Source: Psococerastis gibbosa
Lineage: Eukaryota > Arthropoda > Insecta > Psocodea > Psocidae
DNA: 64,000 nucleotides
Direction of reading: 5' to 3'
Assembly: GCA_963971405.1 (NCBI GenBank)
Contig: OZ020490.1
Coordinates: 15,649,464 to 15,713,463 of the forward strand
Position 1 is the stretch's first letter, and the number at the start of each line of letters is the position of its first letter. A program made the position numbers and the translations under genes. Positions 11,363-23,800 of this stretch are shown here, in pieces. The notes below the pieces were generated by a model that was not told the origin of the DNA, ran no database searches, and saw only the letters and a program-made list of their open reading frames with translations.

Positions 11363-14300
11363 CTAATCTTTAATTTCCTTCCCTTCGGTTAAAGCACGCG
11401 ATTCATGGAGAAAAACAGAAAAGTTCACCCCTCTGTTCATAGCCGATCTTACAAAAGCGTGGTTAGCAGTTACAGTTATGGCTTCTATAGCCTCGCCGGT
11501 TCCAAATACGGCCAGCGACCGGTACTTAATTCGCCCGCCATGCTCTAGCCTATTTGATATGCTATCTTCGACTACCTTTACGCGATCCAACAGCTCTTTG
11601 GCTCGCCTCTTTTCTCCGGGTCCTCCAAGAATATTGACTATTTCCATAAAATTTTCCACTGCGGTTTGACAGCAATAGAGCTCTCGGCCTGTAAAAAAAT
11701 ATATTGCCAATGATTAAAAAAAAAAACTATTATGCCTAATATTGTCTATATTACATAATATACTTAGTATAAAAACCATTGGTAAAAAAGAAAGCGAGGA
11801 GATAGCAATGGCTCGGATGTCTAAAGCGTATCCGCAGCTCACGTCAATCAACGATCCCCCAGTAGTTTCCCAGCATAACCGGATGGTTCTCGCCATAAGT
11901 CCAACACGTCAATTTTAAGCTGTTTAGATTGCGAGTCAAGTGCACAGAACTAACTGCTCCTATTAAATTGTTTTTCATTTGCCGCTATTTTTTTTTTTTT
12001 ATTCTGACAACGTGGGAACGCTTCCTTTTCGATTTCCCCCCCCCCCCCCCCACGTTTCACCGCTATCGCCAATAGTTAGCTTATGGTTTGGCGCAATTTA
12101 TTGTATTTTCGTTGGTTGGGAGCAAATGGCGTCAACACGCACCTTCAAATAGACGGTCCAGCACAGGTTTCACAGGTCTAGCTCGTTCCCATTCGGCATG
12201 AAGCTTCAAGATATCCGTTTTAAAATTTTGTCCACCATTATTGGTGAGCGCCGAAACATAGGCTAGCATGGTCGAAACGCAAAGATTTAAACGCTTTGTA
12301 GATAGCTCACTTATTGCTTTTTCATTGTGGACTATCTCCAACTCTCGAACTGGGCACTTGACCATCAGGTTCTCTTCTTCGAAAGGCAAGGACAGTTGTG
12401 AACTAAATGAATTAAAGAGAAAAAAAAATCATGTATGAATAAGGGCTCTTATTTAAAGACTATGATGGGATACTGTGCCATATTTCATTCATTCAATTAT
12501 TTTACGTACTTGATTAACTCTTAACTAATCCAGCCAATGGGGAAAAAATCAGAGTAACTAATAACTTTACAATAAGCAATTAAAAAGCGCCAAAATTCAA
12601 ACTGTTGGCATTAAGGAACAGACGTCCCACAGTGAATTTTAGTCAATGGTCTTGGAACAATTATTATAGAATCTAACCGAAGCCTATGTTTTCATCAGTT
12701 TTCTTTAGTGTAAGTTTTAAAGACTATTATTATTTTTTATTTATTAGTCTAATAAAACTTGAAATCACTTCACCATTACTGTCATTGTAAAGCAGGGCAG
12801 CATGAAATGGGCTGCATTGGACGCCCATTGTTGGCAATGTATCTCGGGTAAGACGATTGACGATGCATTCGCTGATTCGCAACAAAAACTAGTATTCATG
12901 CAACGGGGCTTTAGGAGCGAATGAGGTTCATTTGTGACGTCATTTTGTAGATGGCAGCACCAATTGCTAAGATATCAAAGGGTTGATTTTTCCATAAGCC
13001 AGAAGCCTCAATAATATTTTAAAATTATTTTATTTATGTATTATTTTAAAGTGATATTTTTCTATAAATCATGGAGAATATATATATTAAATTATATGCA
13101 GGGAAATAAGGTCCAGGCATAGTAAAAATATTAAAAAAAATATTTAAAGAATTAATTAAATGCTAAGAGCTTAGTTTTCACATGCAAACGGCGGCCATTT
13201 TGAATAATATGGATATCGGTTTGTCGTCAGCGAACCTAGTGACCAAAACTGTCCCTACAGAACCTCATTCACAATGTCAACCCAAAGAACTTCTAATATA
13301 ATACACTTTTTGCCCTTATTTTTATTTGCCTACAATTTAATTTTGCATTTGCTACATTTGAAATTTCATAGGGTACAGTTACTGTTTTGGATGATTGAAC
13401 TTACTTGATGCTATTGTTTCTTTTTAATCCACATAATTATCAGCTATTTTGGGAAAGCATATTCATCATTATAGTAAAGTTAGCCAGCCCAAAATATTTA
13501 ATAAAGACACATTTCTTTTAGTTATAAACATCTTGGGTTACCATTACAACTATTGAGTTCCATTTGGCGCGAAAGTTTAAGGCCTAAATATGGCGGATCC
13601 TGAATTTTTCTATTGGTCCCCTGCTTCCGCAAGCATATCATATGGAGGTGTAGGGGTTAATTCCTTGTCCCTCACGTATTGACTACAATCGCAAATAAGA
13701 AATAAGAACCCTGGAGTTACTAAGTCTCTTTTCTGATTCTACGATTAACTATGTTTCTCACCTTACCTATCTACTATGAGAGGCAGTGTTTCATTAAAAT
13801 TCACAGGCGTATTCGTATTCGGATCTATTCGGGTTCCTTCGACAGTCACACCCAGCTCTTCAAGCTCGCACGCTAATTCGGTTTCAATTCCACAGGCAAA
13901 ATAAAATATCACAGTCGGCGGCTTGTAGTAGTGAAGATGCTGCTGAGCACATTCCAAAAATTGTTCTGCCTGCTCTAAAATACTTTTTTGTCCATAACAG
14001 CCTTCACCTTAAAGAGAAAAGGCATATATAATATATAAATATAATAGTCAATATTATTTTTGGTTTTTAGAACACCATTGAAAATTCAGTGCAGAGATTC
14101 CCTCCTGCCAACTCTAAATATTTTATTAAACCATTTCGAAGGTTTATAACAATTTTTAACTTTGATTTGGAGAAAAATCGAATTTATATTTTCAAATCAG
14201 TCACTAATACAAAAGGTAACAAGTAATGAGAAAGTATCCAACAGATTGAACTAACAAGATTACAAGAACAAGCAGACTGCCTTGTTAAAGTGAGAGATGC

Positions 14301-17300
14301 GTACTAACACCAAATGCTTATTTTCATTGAGTTCAATGAGGCAGGGATTACTTTTATTCAAGTAGAAGGTCACCTGCACAAAGTAAATCACGGCAAATAC
14401 CCTATAGTTGAGTTCTATACAGGAGAGATGTGTCCCGCCAAGGATGTTTTTTAGGGAGATTCATCTACCTATTGAGATGGCGACCAATCAGTGGCGTAGC
14501 CAGATTTTTTTTTTTTTGGGGGTCCAGTTTTTATGTAACATCAATACATAAAGTTTGCCCACTTATGATAGGTATTCGAATGGGGCAGTGTTTCATTTGG
14601 CTCCCCCCCTCCCAATTTTTTTAAAATTTTAGAAAAAGAGGAAAGCCGTTCTCATGGACGTACGCATATTCTAATTAGGGGCCAGATCTTAATTTCTTTA
14701 CTTTCCCTTGCCCAGGCAGCCGAGGGTTTTGGAGGCTGAAGGACGAAGGGGGCCCCGGGAGTCTCCCCCGGGGAAGGTTTTTGGAAAAAATAGACCTGAA
14801 ATTGTGGATTTCTACACATTTTGATATATATACGTCTTGTAATGTATTCTAATAACGTTTAGGTTTTACAGCCGAAGAAAAGTAAGCCTACTGCAAGAAA
14901 GGGGGGCCCTGGGGTTCTCCGGGGGAATTATTTTGAAAAAGAATAGACCCAAAATAGTGGAATCTAGGCACTTGGAAAGCAGTTATGTTTTTATTTTACA
15001 TGTGAAGAATATTACAGCTAGCTAACAAGAGAAGCCCGGGGGCTACCCCGGGGAATGTTTTTTAAAAGATATGCCCGAAATAGTTTGTCGGCAAAAAAAA
15101 AATGATTTTTCAGACGATAACTTTATTAACAAAATTGGAAACAGGGGAAACTGGGGTTTCCCCGGAGAATTTTTTTAAAAATAAATATCTGAAGCATTGG
15201 AATTTGCTGTTTTGTTAAATTTATGGGGGGGGGGGGGGGGTTCAGACCAAGCTGACTTCGATTTCATGAAACACTCTAACTAATAATAATAATAACTAAT
15301 CTAAATTGATCACACAAATGTCTTGATCGAGTCTGGATCTACCACTATTTAGTTACAAGATGGCGGCCGATTGAAACCCCATATAATTCATGTCTCAGTT
15401 AATTTTGGTCACAGAGGAATGAATTAAAATCTGACTGAAAGCCCACATTATTATCTACGATAATGATGAAAACACTTTTTACGACAAATCAACCATTTTC
15501 AGATGGCGTCCAGTCAAAATGAAAATAACTTGATAAGTAAAATTCATAGTCGGCATTGTGGTTCGAAATTTGGAACACAAGAGTGTTTTGTAAGTTCATG
15601 TTGTGGTCGGGACAATAATGAAGAATTTTTTATTTTTTATTACATACATAGCGTAGGTAGCGTAGAGGAAAAGCGGAATCTCCCCAGACCTGCAGGCTGA
15701 TCATGGCGATCGGTATTAACTTACTCATGTGATTAAAACTGTAAACAAACAAATTTTGAATAGCACTTTCCATTATAAAATTATCTTGTTTACATTTTTA
15801 ATACCAGGATTTTATATTACCCCGGAATTGTAATCGCCATGATCAATCAGCCTGTAGATCGGCCTGAGCCGAAAGAGATTTTTTAACTGGAGAAAAATCG
15901 AATTTCTATTTATAAATCAGTCACTAATACAAAACAAGTAATAAGAAAGACGGGACGATCCAGCAGATTGAACAAGACATCAAGAACAAGCAGACTGCCT
16001 TGTTAAAGTGAGAGATGTGTACCATTTCCAAGTGCTTATTTTAATTGAGTTCAATGAGACAGGGATTAATTCAAGTAGAAGGGCACCTGCACAAAGTAAA
16101 TCACGGCAAATAACCTTTAGTTGAGTTCAATACAGGAGAGATGCGTCCCGCCAAGGAGGTATTTTTAATACTAAGGCACTATATACCCTAACATATCCAA
16201 TATAGAGCCCTGTAGAACCACTCAGAGACTCCGGGCACGCCTCGGTTACTACCGAATAACAACAATTCCTGTCGTGTCCAAGGCGTGCTCTGATTGGTCC
16301 AAAGGCTAGATGACGGGGCACAAGACAAAGAAAAAGTATTAGTGGCGCGAGGGAACGTCCCATCTCTCCTATATACAACTCAAATACCGTGTTGTTGTTG
16401 TTGTTTCAACGCCTGCTTTCAGCATTTCTGCTTTAAGGAACCCTGCCGGCCTGGCGGGGGAAATGAGTCTGTTTGTTAACTTGAGGCACCCTAAGGGGAG
16501 ACTCCTTCAGCTCGGGGAAAGGAGAGATTCCGAACCACTTGGGAAACATGGTATAGTCACACGATTAAGTCGGAGGTGACCAGGACTCCACACGCACTCA
16601 GACTGACTGGTATAGTCTGAGCACGTTATAATAATTATAATAATAATAATAATAATAATAATCACTTCACTTTTCACTTTTTTCCTTGACCGGTAACCCC
16701 GGACAAGGTGCATATATTGAGAACAACAATTTGTTATTAATCAGCATTATCACGCTCAAGCTTCCGCTTATCGAGCGATCATAGTGCAGTGGCTCTGCAA
16801 GATACAAATATAATTAATAATAATAAACCATTATATAGTACTCACTCTAGCTTTCTGCAATGAGTGAGATCCTTCTGAACTCTGAAGGATGTATTTAATT
16901 AAATTAATAATAATAATAATCGTGTTTTGACCAGAAATTTGACAACTACAATACAGATTTAAGTCCCACCGTATTCTCCTGCCAATGCTGTGCACACTAC
17001 CAAGTTTTCCGCAGTTTGAAACATGCTCTGCTCACATGGAATCAACATGGTAAGGCCGTTGGCTCTAATACCGTACGTACTGTGGTTCGGAATCCACTAT
17101 AATCAGGAGGTCCACCCTGCCAGTCAACTCCCCTCTCCCCGAGGTGAAAGAGTCTGCCCTTAGGGTGCCTTAAGTCAACAAACCAACTCACTCCCCCCGC
17201 CAGGCTGACAGGGTTGCTTAAAGCAAAAATGCTGAAAGCAGGCGTTGGTAACAACAACAACAACGACAACACTGCAAAGTGCTACACTCAAAATTACCTG

Positions 17301-18535
17301 CAGAAAGTAATGTTAAGGCTTTAGGATTTCTAGCAATGACTTTCACCCAAGTCGACCCTCCGTTTAGGACAAGATCCACGCTTAACTTTTTAACCGAGTC
17401 AAATTCGTCACTAAGCACCTTATTGCACATAATTCCCACGCAAATTTTCTGATTTCTTATCAAATGATCTGTTACAGCTTCAAGGTGTTTTAAATTGGAG
17501 CAACTCAAGTGATCTTTCTTGTAACTTCGGTTGGAGTGAATCTATAAGAAAGAAATGTCAGATAGATGGATAGGAAATCCCAGTGATTATAATTAAAAAT
17601 AAAAATTTGGCCTGGACACATCGTGAATTACAAAGCTGTAACCATCATTATAGATTATAAGTTAACTAAGCCCTTATTAATGTATTGTAAGTTCTCTAGA
17701 TAATATTAGGGTATGATTTCATTAATGAGGCACTATCTCAAACCGGTAATCAAATTAATTCCACCGAGCTTGCAATCTTACAATGTCCACATCAAGATTA
17801 GTCCAAAGATGACGGTCAAGATTCAGCTTTGTGTTAATACTGTTACAAATTTAAAAAAAAAACACGACATAGGCCTTGAAACTGTGAAGCGGTGAACCTG
17901 CATCCATGAAGCTGCCCAGTTCTAGTAGTAGTAGTTGTGATTTGAAGTAGTGCATCGCACTAATGATTAATCCAGACGCTACTGCTCTATGTCCTCTTCT
18001 TTTTTACATCCTCCACAATTTTCTTTCTGAACTCCTTCAAGTTTACAGCGTCTTTGATAGTTCTTGCATTCGGAAATATCCGGGGTTGCTTTGTGTCCAT
18101 AACTAGCCTAAAGCAGGGGTTATAAAACAGAAAGGCTAATACAGAAACGGAAGTTATTGGCTGAACTAAGGTGACAGACCATGACTTCTCGGTTCAAAAA
18201 TCGCGGGCTAGTTATGGGAAAATTGCTATTCCTATTTCCTATCTATAGGTTTAAATTGCTAACTCAAGGCTCAAATTATTGTATAATATAGAACTATAGA
18301 ACCGCAGAATACCAATATATAGATTAGTATTTTGTCTATGATATAGATCTATAATTTGGGGCGAAGGCCATATCTAAATGAGTCATACCTTCTTTAAAAA
18401 CAGGCATTCTTGCTTTGTCTTGTTTCGTAATTTAGATACTCCGTCGACATTTATGTACGAAATCTTCTTAATAATTGCATTTGCCTGATCTATTCTCATT
18501 AAAAGACTATTTTCTAAGTCTTCGATCGTTTCCAT
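11363..18535 (-). CDS. UPF0415 / DUF1308 protein, C7orf25 homologue, five exons
   Basis: Exons in coding order: 18535-18389, 17541-17298, 14007-13767, 12402-12143 and 11688-11363. All introns are GT-AG and the phases (0, 1, 2, 1) agree. They total 1,218 nt, 405 residues, close to the roughly 420 of the vertebrate protein. Landmarks: N-terminal helix (RIDQANAIIKKI), HLSCSNLKHLEA, NGGSTWVKVIAR, KSILEQAEQFLE, YVSALTN, NILGGPGEKRRAKELLDRV and the C-terminal FGTGEAIEAITVTANHAFVR, SVFLHESRALTEGKE. These follow the family order along the whole chain. The C-terminal half is the DUF1308 domain, reported as PIN-like; its biochemical role is not established. The start is the only in-frame Met of exon 1. 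Intron 2 (3.3 kb) is full of repeats. No truncation or frameshift was seen, so the gene is probably functional. Confidence 0.9.
12036..12051 (+). repeat. 16-base poly-C tract
   Basis: Sits in intron 4 of the C7orf25 homologue. It is one of about 14 C or G runs of ten or more bases in the window. Confidence 0.9.
14168..14450. repeat. Intron-internal repeat, copy A
   Basis: Opens GGAGAAAAATCGAATTT and ends GAGATGTGTCCCGCCAAGGA. A second copy at 15888-16160 shares the whole length at roughly 85-90 percent by eye. Both lie in intron 2 of the C7orf25 homologue. Confidence 0.8.
14484..15245. repeat. Tandem G/C-rich degenerate repeat with hAT-like left end
   Basis: CAGTGGCGTAGCCAG at about 14490 is a typical hAT-MITE end. 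Inside, four degenerate units of about 110-130 bp each show a GGGG-C-CCCCGGGGAA core followed by an A-rich stretch and ATAGACC-GAAAT (near 14740, 14900, 15030 and 15150). A 16-base G run (15225-15240) closes it. The matching right-hand hAT end is missing. Confidence 0.5.
15300..15693. repeat. Dispersed repeat R5, copy 1
   Basis: Shares ACTATTTAGTTACAAGATGG, CAGAGGAATGAATTAAAAT, TTATTATCTACGATAATG and later phrases with 42376-42760, and partly with 41425-41575. The total shared length is near 390 bp. The 65-codon ORF at 15503-15700 lies inside it and is not called. Confidence 0.75.
15694..15853. mobile_element. Foldback MITE, GATCATGGCGATT family, inside R5
   Basis: AGGCTGATCATGGCGAT at the left pairs with ATCGCCATGATC-AATCAGCCT at the right. 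The host repeat R5 resumes after it (GATCGGCCTGAGCCGAAAG), so the element split R5. The R5 copy near 42.2 kb carries a relative at a different place. Confidence 0.75.
15888..16160. repeat. Intron-internal repeat, copy B
   Basis: Second copy of the 14168-14450 block, same orientation, 1.7 kb away. Confidence 0.8.
16390..16615. repeat. Dispersed repeat, copy 2 (as 948-1390)
   Basis: Contains AACGCCTGCTTTCAGCATTT, CTTGAGGCACCCTAAGGGGA and GTCGGAGGTGACCAGGACT. It is followed by a TAA microsatellite (about 16622-16662). Confidence 0.65.
16975..17275. repeat. Dispersed repeat, copy 3, abutting an exon
   Basis: Opposite orientation to copy 2. It ends GCTGAAAGCAGGCGTTGG, followed by an ACA microsatellite. 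It finishes about 20 bp from the donor site of exon 2 of the C7orf25 homologue (17297), yet the donor is intact. Confidence 0.65.
17987..18107 (-). other. Candidate short exon inside intron 1 of the C7orf25 homologue
   Basis: A good acceptor (CCCTGCTTTAG) ends at 18108 on the minus strand. From a Met at 18100 there is a 37-residue lysine-rich frame ending RKKIVEDVKKKRT. In another frame, read directly from the acceptor, there is a cysteine-rich frame with ENCGGCKKEED. Both are open and I cannot tell which, if either, is real. It could be an alternative last exon or chance. Confidence 0.25.
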
Positions 18536-18977
18536 GATCATTTGTCGGAACTCGGAACTGGATTCTGGATTTCTGGAACTGTTTACTGTTATTGTTTTAG
18601 AGTTTTTCTGCCTAAGACACTATATACCCGGGTATTGTCATCCGCCATGTTGTATCCCAAATTTCCTATATGGTAAGTATTGTAAGAAAAGTAAAAGATT
18701 GAAAAATATTGAAAAAACTAATATATACGTTTTAGTATTTTCTTATGATCTACTTCCCTAATTGGTAGCACGTTTTTTAAATAATAATAAATAAACAACG
18801 GTAAATTTCTAAAAATTAATAGGTAAACACCCAATGCTTGGCTTATACACCTGACTTATAATGGATACAACATGGCGGATGACAATACCTGTCTAATATA
18901 GAGCCCTATTTCTGCCGAACCAAGTCACCGCCCTGTATAACAATTTTTGTCCTCCGCCTTTTAAAAAATACAGATTT
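18536..18977. other. Spacer upstream of the C7orf25 homologue
   Basis: Presumed promoter side of the minus-strand gene. AT-rich; ATACCCGGGTATTGTCATCC near 18625 and its complement-like GGATGACAATACC near 18878 form a loose inverted pair around it. Confidence 0.35.
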
Positions 18978-19245
18978 GCCATCCCGTGGCTGGAGACCGT
19001 TATCAATATGACTGCTACTGTAGTCTACATAAAATAAGTACGCATTTGAAGGGGAAATAGTCTGCATGAGCTAAGTACAGAGTTTTGACCGGGTCCAGGT
19101 ATCCGTTCTGCTATGCTGCAAAGTGTAAGACTTCGATATGATTTGCGTTGGTACTTATCTCTGATAGTTGGCTTATGGTTAAAGGGTGCCTTGTGAGGAA
19201 TATTATGGGCTATGGCTCCCGCCACTCCAGTTAATATATTTCTAT
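18978..19245. repeat. Inverted repeat arm, left (outside the hAT-like element)
   Basis: CCGTGGCTGGAGACCGTTATCAATATG through TTAATATATTTCTATG is matched in reverse complement at 19490-19755. A third, partial copy is at 40165-40272. Confidence 0.75.
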
Positions 19246-19278
19246 GAGATCAGAGATTTGTATTTGTATACATTTTTT

Positions 19279-20270
19279 CAGGGCTGCCGTTTGCCGTATA
19301 ATTATACGATTTTGCGTATAATTTGAAGGCTTGCGTATCGTCGTGCGTATAATGTTAAATGCGTATAATTTGCGTATAATTTCATATAATTTGAACAAAG
19401 AAAATGCGAGAAAGCAATCTTGAATATTCAATAACAAAAAATCCATTTTTTTAGCATTTGAAAATTAGCGGGAGTTATTTTTTGGTATAAACCATAGAAA
19501 TATATAAACTGGGACGGCGGTACCCATAATATGCCTTACGGGACAATCGTTAACCATAAGCCAACTATCAGAGATATATACCAACGTAAAAATTTCGAAG
19601 TCTTACACATTTCAGCATAGCAGAAAGGATACCTGGACCCGGTCAAATCTGTGTACTTAGCCTATGAGGACTATTTACCCAGCGAAATTGCGTATTTATC
19701 TTGGGCAGTTTACACTAGCCGCCATATTGATAACGGTCTACAGCCACGCGATGGTAAAAACTCTGTGGCTAGACCTAATCATACCATGTTTCGCTTATGG
19801 TTTCGGTACAGCCAATCCGAAGATTCAGCGGACCGAGCGTCATAGTTTCTGGTTTTAAGATGCTTATATATTTCTTCTAGACATGTTACCACATCCGAAA
19901 TAACTATGTTTTGCCCCGGAACCAATATTGAAATGGGAACAAAGTATCAAATCATTCGGATCCCACTAATTGGCTAAGCTTAGGCATATGCATGCATTTT
20001 AATTTTTAAGTTTAAAAAGTTTACATGCGAAAATTTCGATGATTTCAAAAATTGGCGGGAAAATTTTTTTGCCAACAAGAAGGAAGTGTGAAATTTGAAG
20101 GTAAAAAATTAAAATTTTAAGTAAATAACCGACTAGGGCACGAAAACATAAAAAAAAACAATAAATAAAAAAATAATGCATTATTTTTTTTATTTTTGCA
20201 ACTTGCGTATCTTTGCGTATCTTTTTCGCTTCCATTGCGTATAATTTTAATTTTCCAAACGGCAGCCCTG
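19279..20270. mobile_element. hAT-like element, 992 bp, perfect 8-bp duplication
   Basis: The ends CAGGGCTGCCGTTTG and CAAACGGCAGCCCTG are perfect 15-bp inverted repeats, flanked on both sides by CATTTTTT (19271-19278 and 20271-20278). Near both ends GCGTATAATTT-like units repeat. There is no transposase ORF. The middle holds a copy of another repeat (19490-19755). Confidence 0.85.
19490..19755. repeat. Inverted repeat arm, right (inside the hAT-like element)
   Basis: Reverse-complement partner of 18978-19245, including GACCGGGTCCAGGTATC (complement here) and ATTGATAACGGTCTACAGCC. Confidence 0.75.
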
Positions 20271-20287
20271 CATTTTTTACCGCTTAA

Positions 20288-20429
20288 GGCCCCCATTCCA
20301 CATACGTACAACGTCAATGAAAATTATGAAATTGATGGTGGCAGCAGAATTTTTAGTATGTAAAAATGTCTGCTGCCACCATCAATTTCATAATTTTCAT
20401 TGACGTTGTACGTATGTGGAATGGGAGCC
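20288..20429. mobile_element. Palindromic MITE of the GTGGTAGCAGAC group (variant core)
   Basis: Ends GGCCCCCATTCCACATACG and CGTATGTGGAATGGGAGCC; TAA on both sides. The core here is GTGGCAGCAGA and its partner arm has TCTGCTGCCAC, so the variant appears in both arms. Confidence 0.85.
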
Positions 20430-20877
20430 TAAAACAAATGTCCATTGTCAATGATATTAATTAGGTTTTAAAATAAGGAAAATAAAGAACATTATAGTTT
20501 GAAAAGAAGTGCTTAATACTCAGGCTTGTCTCATTTTGGCGAAAAGGTAGTCTATGGGCCGTCCTGCTCTCCATCTCATACAAGATAACTATTGTTCTGA
20601 CCTGTTGTTGAAGAGTTCTTGCTGGTTTTTTTTTCACTCTGGACTGTTAGCCTATTACAAATATTCAGTTGTAGCAGTGCGCTCAATACTCAGTGAACTA
20701 ACTTGTTAAAAGAAAACTAGTGAGATTGAATTTTTATTATTATAAACCATAATGTTCACATGTTCCTTTACTCATTATTACACTTAGCGTAATAATGGAG
20801 AATGTGCACATTGTGGATTAATAGTTCAAATTTTATCTAAATGGTTTTCTTCCAGTACCTAGGTCAAGAAGACCATA
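20430..20877. promoter_or_regulatory. Likely 5' flank of the TRAIP gene
   Basis: No ORF or repeat of note. It may hold the promoter and 5' UTR; no TATA or initiator can be assigned. Confidence 0.3.
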
Positions 20878-23800
20878 ATGTTTACGTGTTCGATTTGCCA
20901 AGAATTCTTTACTTCCTCTTCTCATCTGTCCGGACTGCACTGCGGACACGTCTACCATGAAATTTGTATCTCCACATGGCTCAAAGACCATAATACTTGT
21001 CCACAATGTCGTTGCAAACTGAAGGACAAACAGTTCCGGATTTATTTCACTATAGACTGCCCGACACCAGGCCAGTCAGTTGATATAAATGAGAAATATG
21101 CTGTTTTGTCAGCTAAATTTGAGGCAATTCAAGAAGAAATGAATAAAACAAAAATTATTTTATCGGATAAACTGGAATGCATTCGTAAACTACAGCTCCA
21201 ATTCTGGGAACAAGAGGCGAAGACACAAGAAAAATCGTCAGAGCTCGGTTCATTGCAGTTAGAAATGGCTCGACTTAATCAAAAAGTGAGTGAAATGAAA
21301 AAAACTACTGGTGAAGTGGAGAAATTGAGAGCTGAAAATGAGGATATGCTTGGGTATGTATTGAAATATGAAATTTCAAAATCATAATTCATGAATCCAT
21401 AATAAAAAGCGTTTATTTAGAAAAAATATTACAACATTTCAATGACAATGTAATACATAAACCAGTGGTTTATTGCGACTACTCCCAACCCAATCTGGGG
21501 CTTAAAATTTCAACAAAACAATTTTAGAGTAGCACTTTAATTATTCCTTGGCGCTACCGCCCGTGAAGGGCCTTGGCCTGCTCTGCCATATCGTGCCAGT
21601 CTGCGCTCTCCTTCGCCAGTCATCGACGCTAAAGGTCGCCAGATCCACCTCGACGTCGTCCAGCCATCGCATCCGTGGTCGTCTTACTGGTCTTCTCCCT
21701 TGGGGCACCTTGTGTAAGGCTGCTCTTGTAGCCCGATTTTCTGGCATTAATTCCACGTGCCCTAGCCACCAAGCCACCTGATGCGGATTTCACCTACTGT
21801 CATAGTTTCTCGGTATATCGCATAGATCTCCTCATTTCTACGGATTTTTCTCCCTTTATTTTAACCTTTTAATTCTTAAATTTAAACTTTTTTTTATTTT
21901 AACTTTCAACTGTACCTAGGTACTTCAAACAGAACAATTTTACAATAAGGCGGGGATTCCACCAACGTCAAGTCTAAAAATGCCTGCTACTACGTCAAAA
22001 AACATTTACTATCACTATTGACGTTGGTGGAATCCCCGCCTAACACTTTGCCTTTTAATATTGTCCTGTTCACATTCCCATTCCAGGAGAAGCTAAAAAC
22101 GAAACAGTCAATGCTAAGTTACAAACTACTTAACACTAAGCAAATCAAATTGCATAAAATTACGATACAAATAAGTGATTATACATCATACAGTATATGT
22201 TACATTGTTACATACTGTATATTAAAATTCGCAAGAAAAGGAAAAAATCAAAGGCCGGAAATAGGTTCACATACAATTTAAACATGCCATTTGGCATTCC
22301 TATATTTCATTCTATTTGATATGGGTGGACATTCAAAGTGTGCGGTCATATCACTTGTAGTATTAGATGACTGCCCCTATTGTGTTCTCTGTAGCGTCTG
22401 GGAGCGACTCTGAGAGTCTGGTTTAGTGGCCCATTAAATCGATGATCGCTGTTGGATTTGTACGGTTGAATGTCTCAAATTTCCAGATATTCACATCACA
22501 GACAATAGCAGTGCTAACTTAAATTCTCCCGTTCAAACATGCATTAGCATGACTTTAACCAGGTATTTTCTAGTTTCTACCGGCCCATCTGTTTAACGGC
22601 TAAAGCAACTTATTATTTTATTTATTGCAGAATTAAAAACATTTTGAATTCAACCAGTGCAGAAGTAAGCAAACTTTTATCGCAAACCCCAAGAACCCCA
22701 ACGTCATTTCGACAACTCTGCACCTACATCGAAGTTATCAAGCAACAAGCCGAAAAAACAAAGCAAAAGAATAAAGAGCTGGCTTTAGAAATTGTTGTGT
22801 TGACAAAAGAGTTAAAACAGCTAAAAAATGCCAGTGGAAACTTGTCTACCCGGAAGCCCAGACTTTCGTCTTCTGTAAGTTTGTTTTTAACATACAAAAT
22901 CTTGATCTTCTAGGGCTGTTGTTTAGGTGCATTTGCTGGTGATATGGTTTTTTTTTACCATATATAGGAGGCGGTACACAATAAATAGACATAAGATTAA
23001 TATACAATATACAGTATAATAAAAATGAATATACACTTACCCTAAATACATCCCGCAGCCACTCTCTGTCTGTTCTCTATATTCTCTTTGGGAACTGCCC
23101 TCTAAATTGCTGTTACAAGTCTTTCATCATTTCAGGGAGTCTACCCATCAGCAGTTATGTAGACATGTAGCTACTGCATAATCGTCAATAGGTCATAACA
23201 AAGGCCCAAAATAGTGTACAGCCCGTAGGAAATTGGCAGCCCAAAATTTAATTGCCAATTGTTATTACTTTCAGTCTTTGGGCGTAGCTAGCAAGATTAA
23301 GCCCATGTCGCCGTCTGCCGGTTTCAACCATTCTCCTCGCAAGGCTCCTGCAGAGGTAAGCAATTTGACCGGTGCCGACTCGTGGCTTCTGAAATAAGAG
23401 GGGCGGCTGGTCTACTGGTCTGCAATATCCCAATAAATCCTCCATAAATATACAACTCAAAGAACTTTACCACTTTGCTACAAGCCCCCTCAAGTACAGA
23501 GTCTGCTAAATCCCCCGCTTTGTGCTCTTCGACAAGATTCGTGTTCAAGATTTCCTGTCTTGGTGGCTGGGGAGGGATAATTAATTAATTGCGTCTAATT
23601 TGAAACCTTTATGTATTTATATATATACGTATATACTGTATATATATATAATTGTGTGAAGAGAGGGGGCCTAATGGCGCTAATTTCACGGGAATTGCTT
23701 GTTTTTTATGGCAATAAATAAATCAATTTCTTATTTTCAGCGTCGTGCCATGTCAATTCTTCACGATGCCGCATTTTTAAATGACATTAAGCCAATTGAG

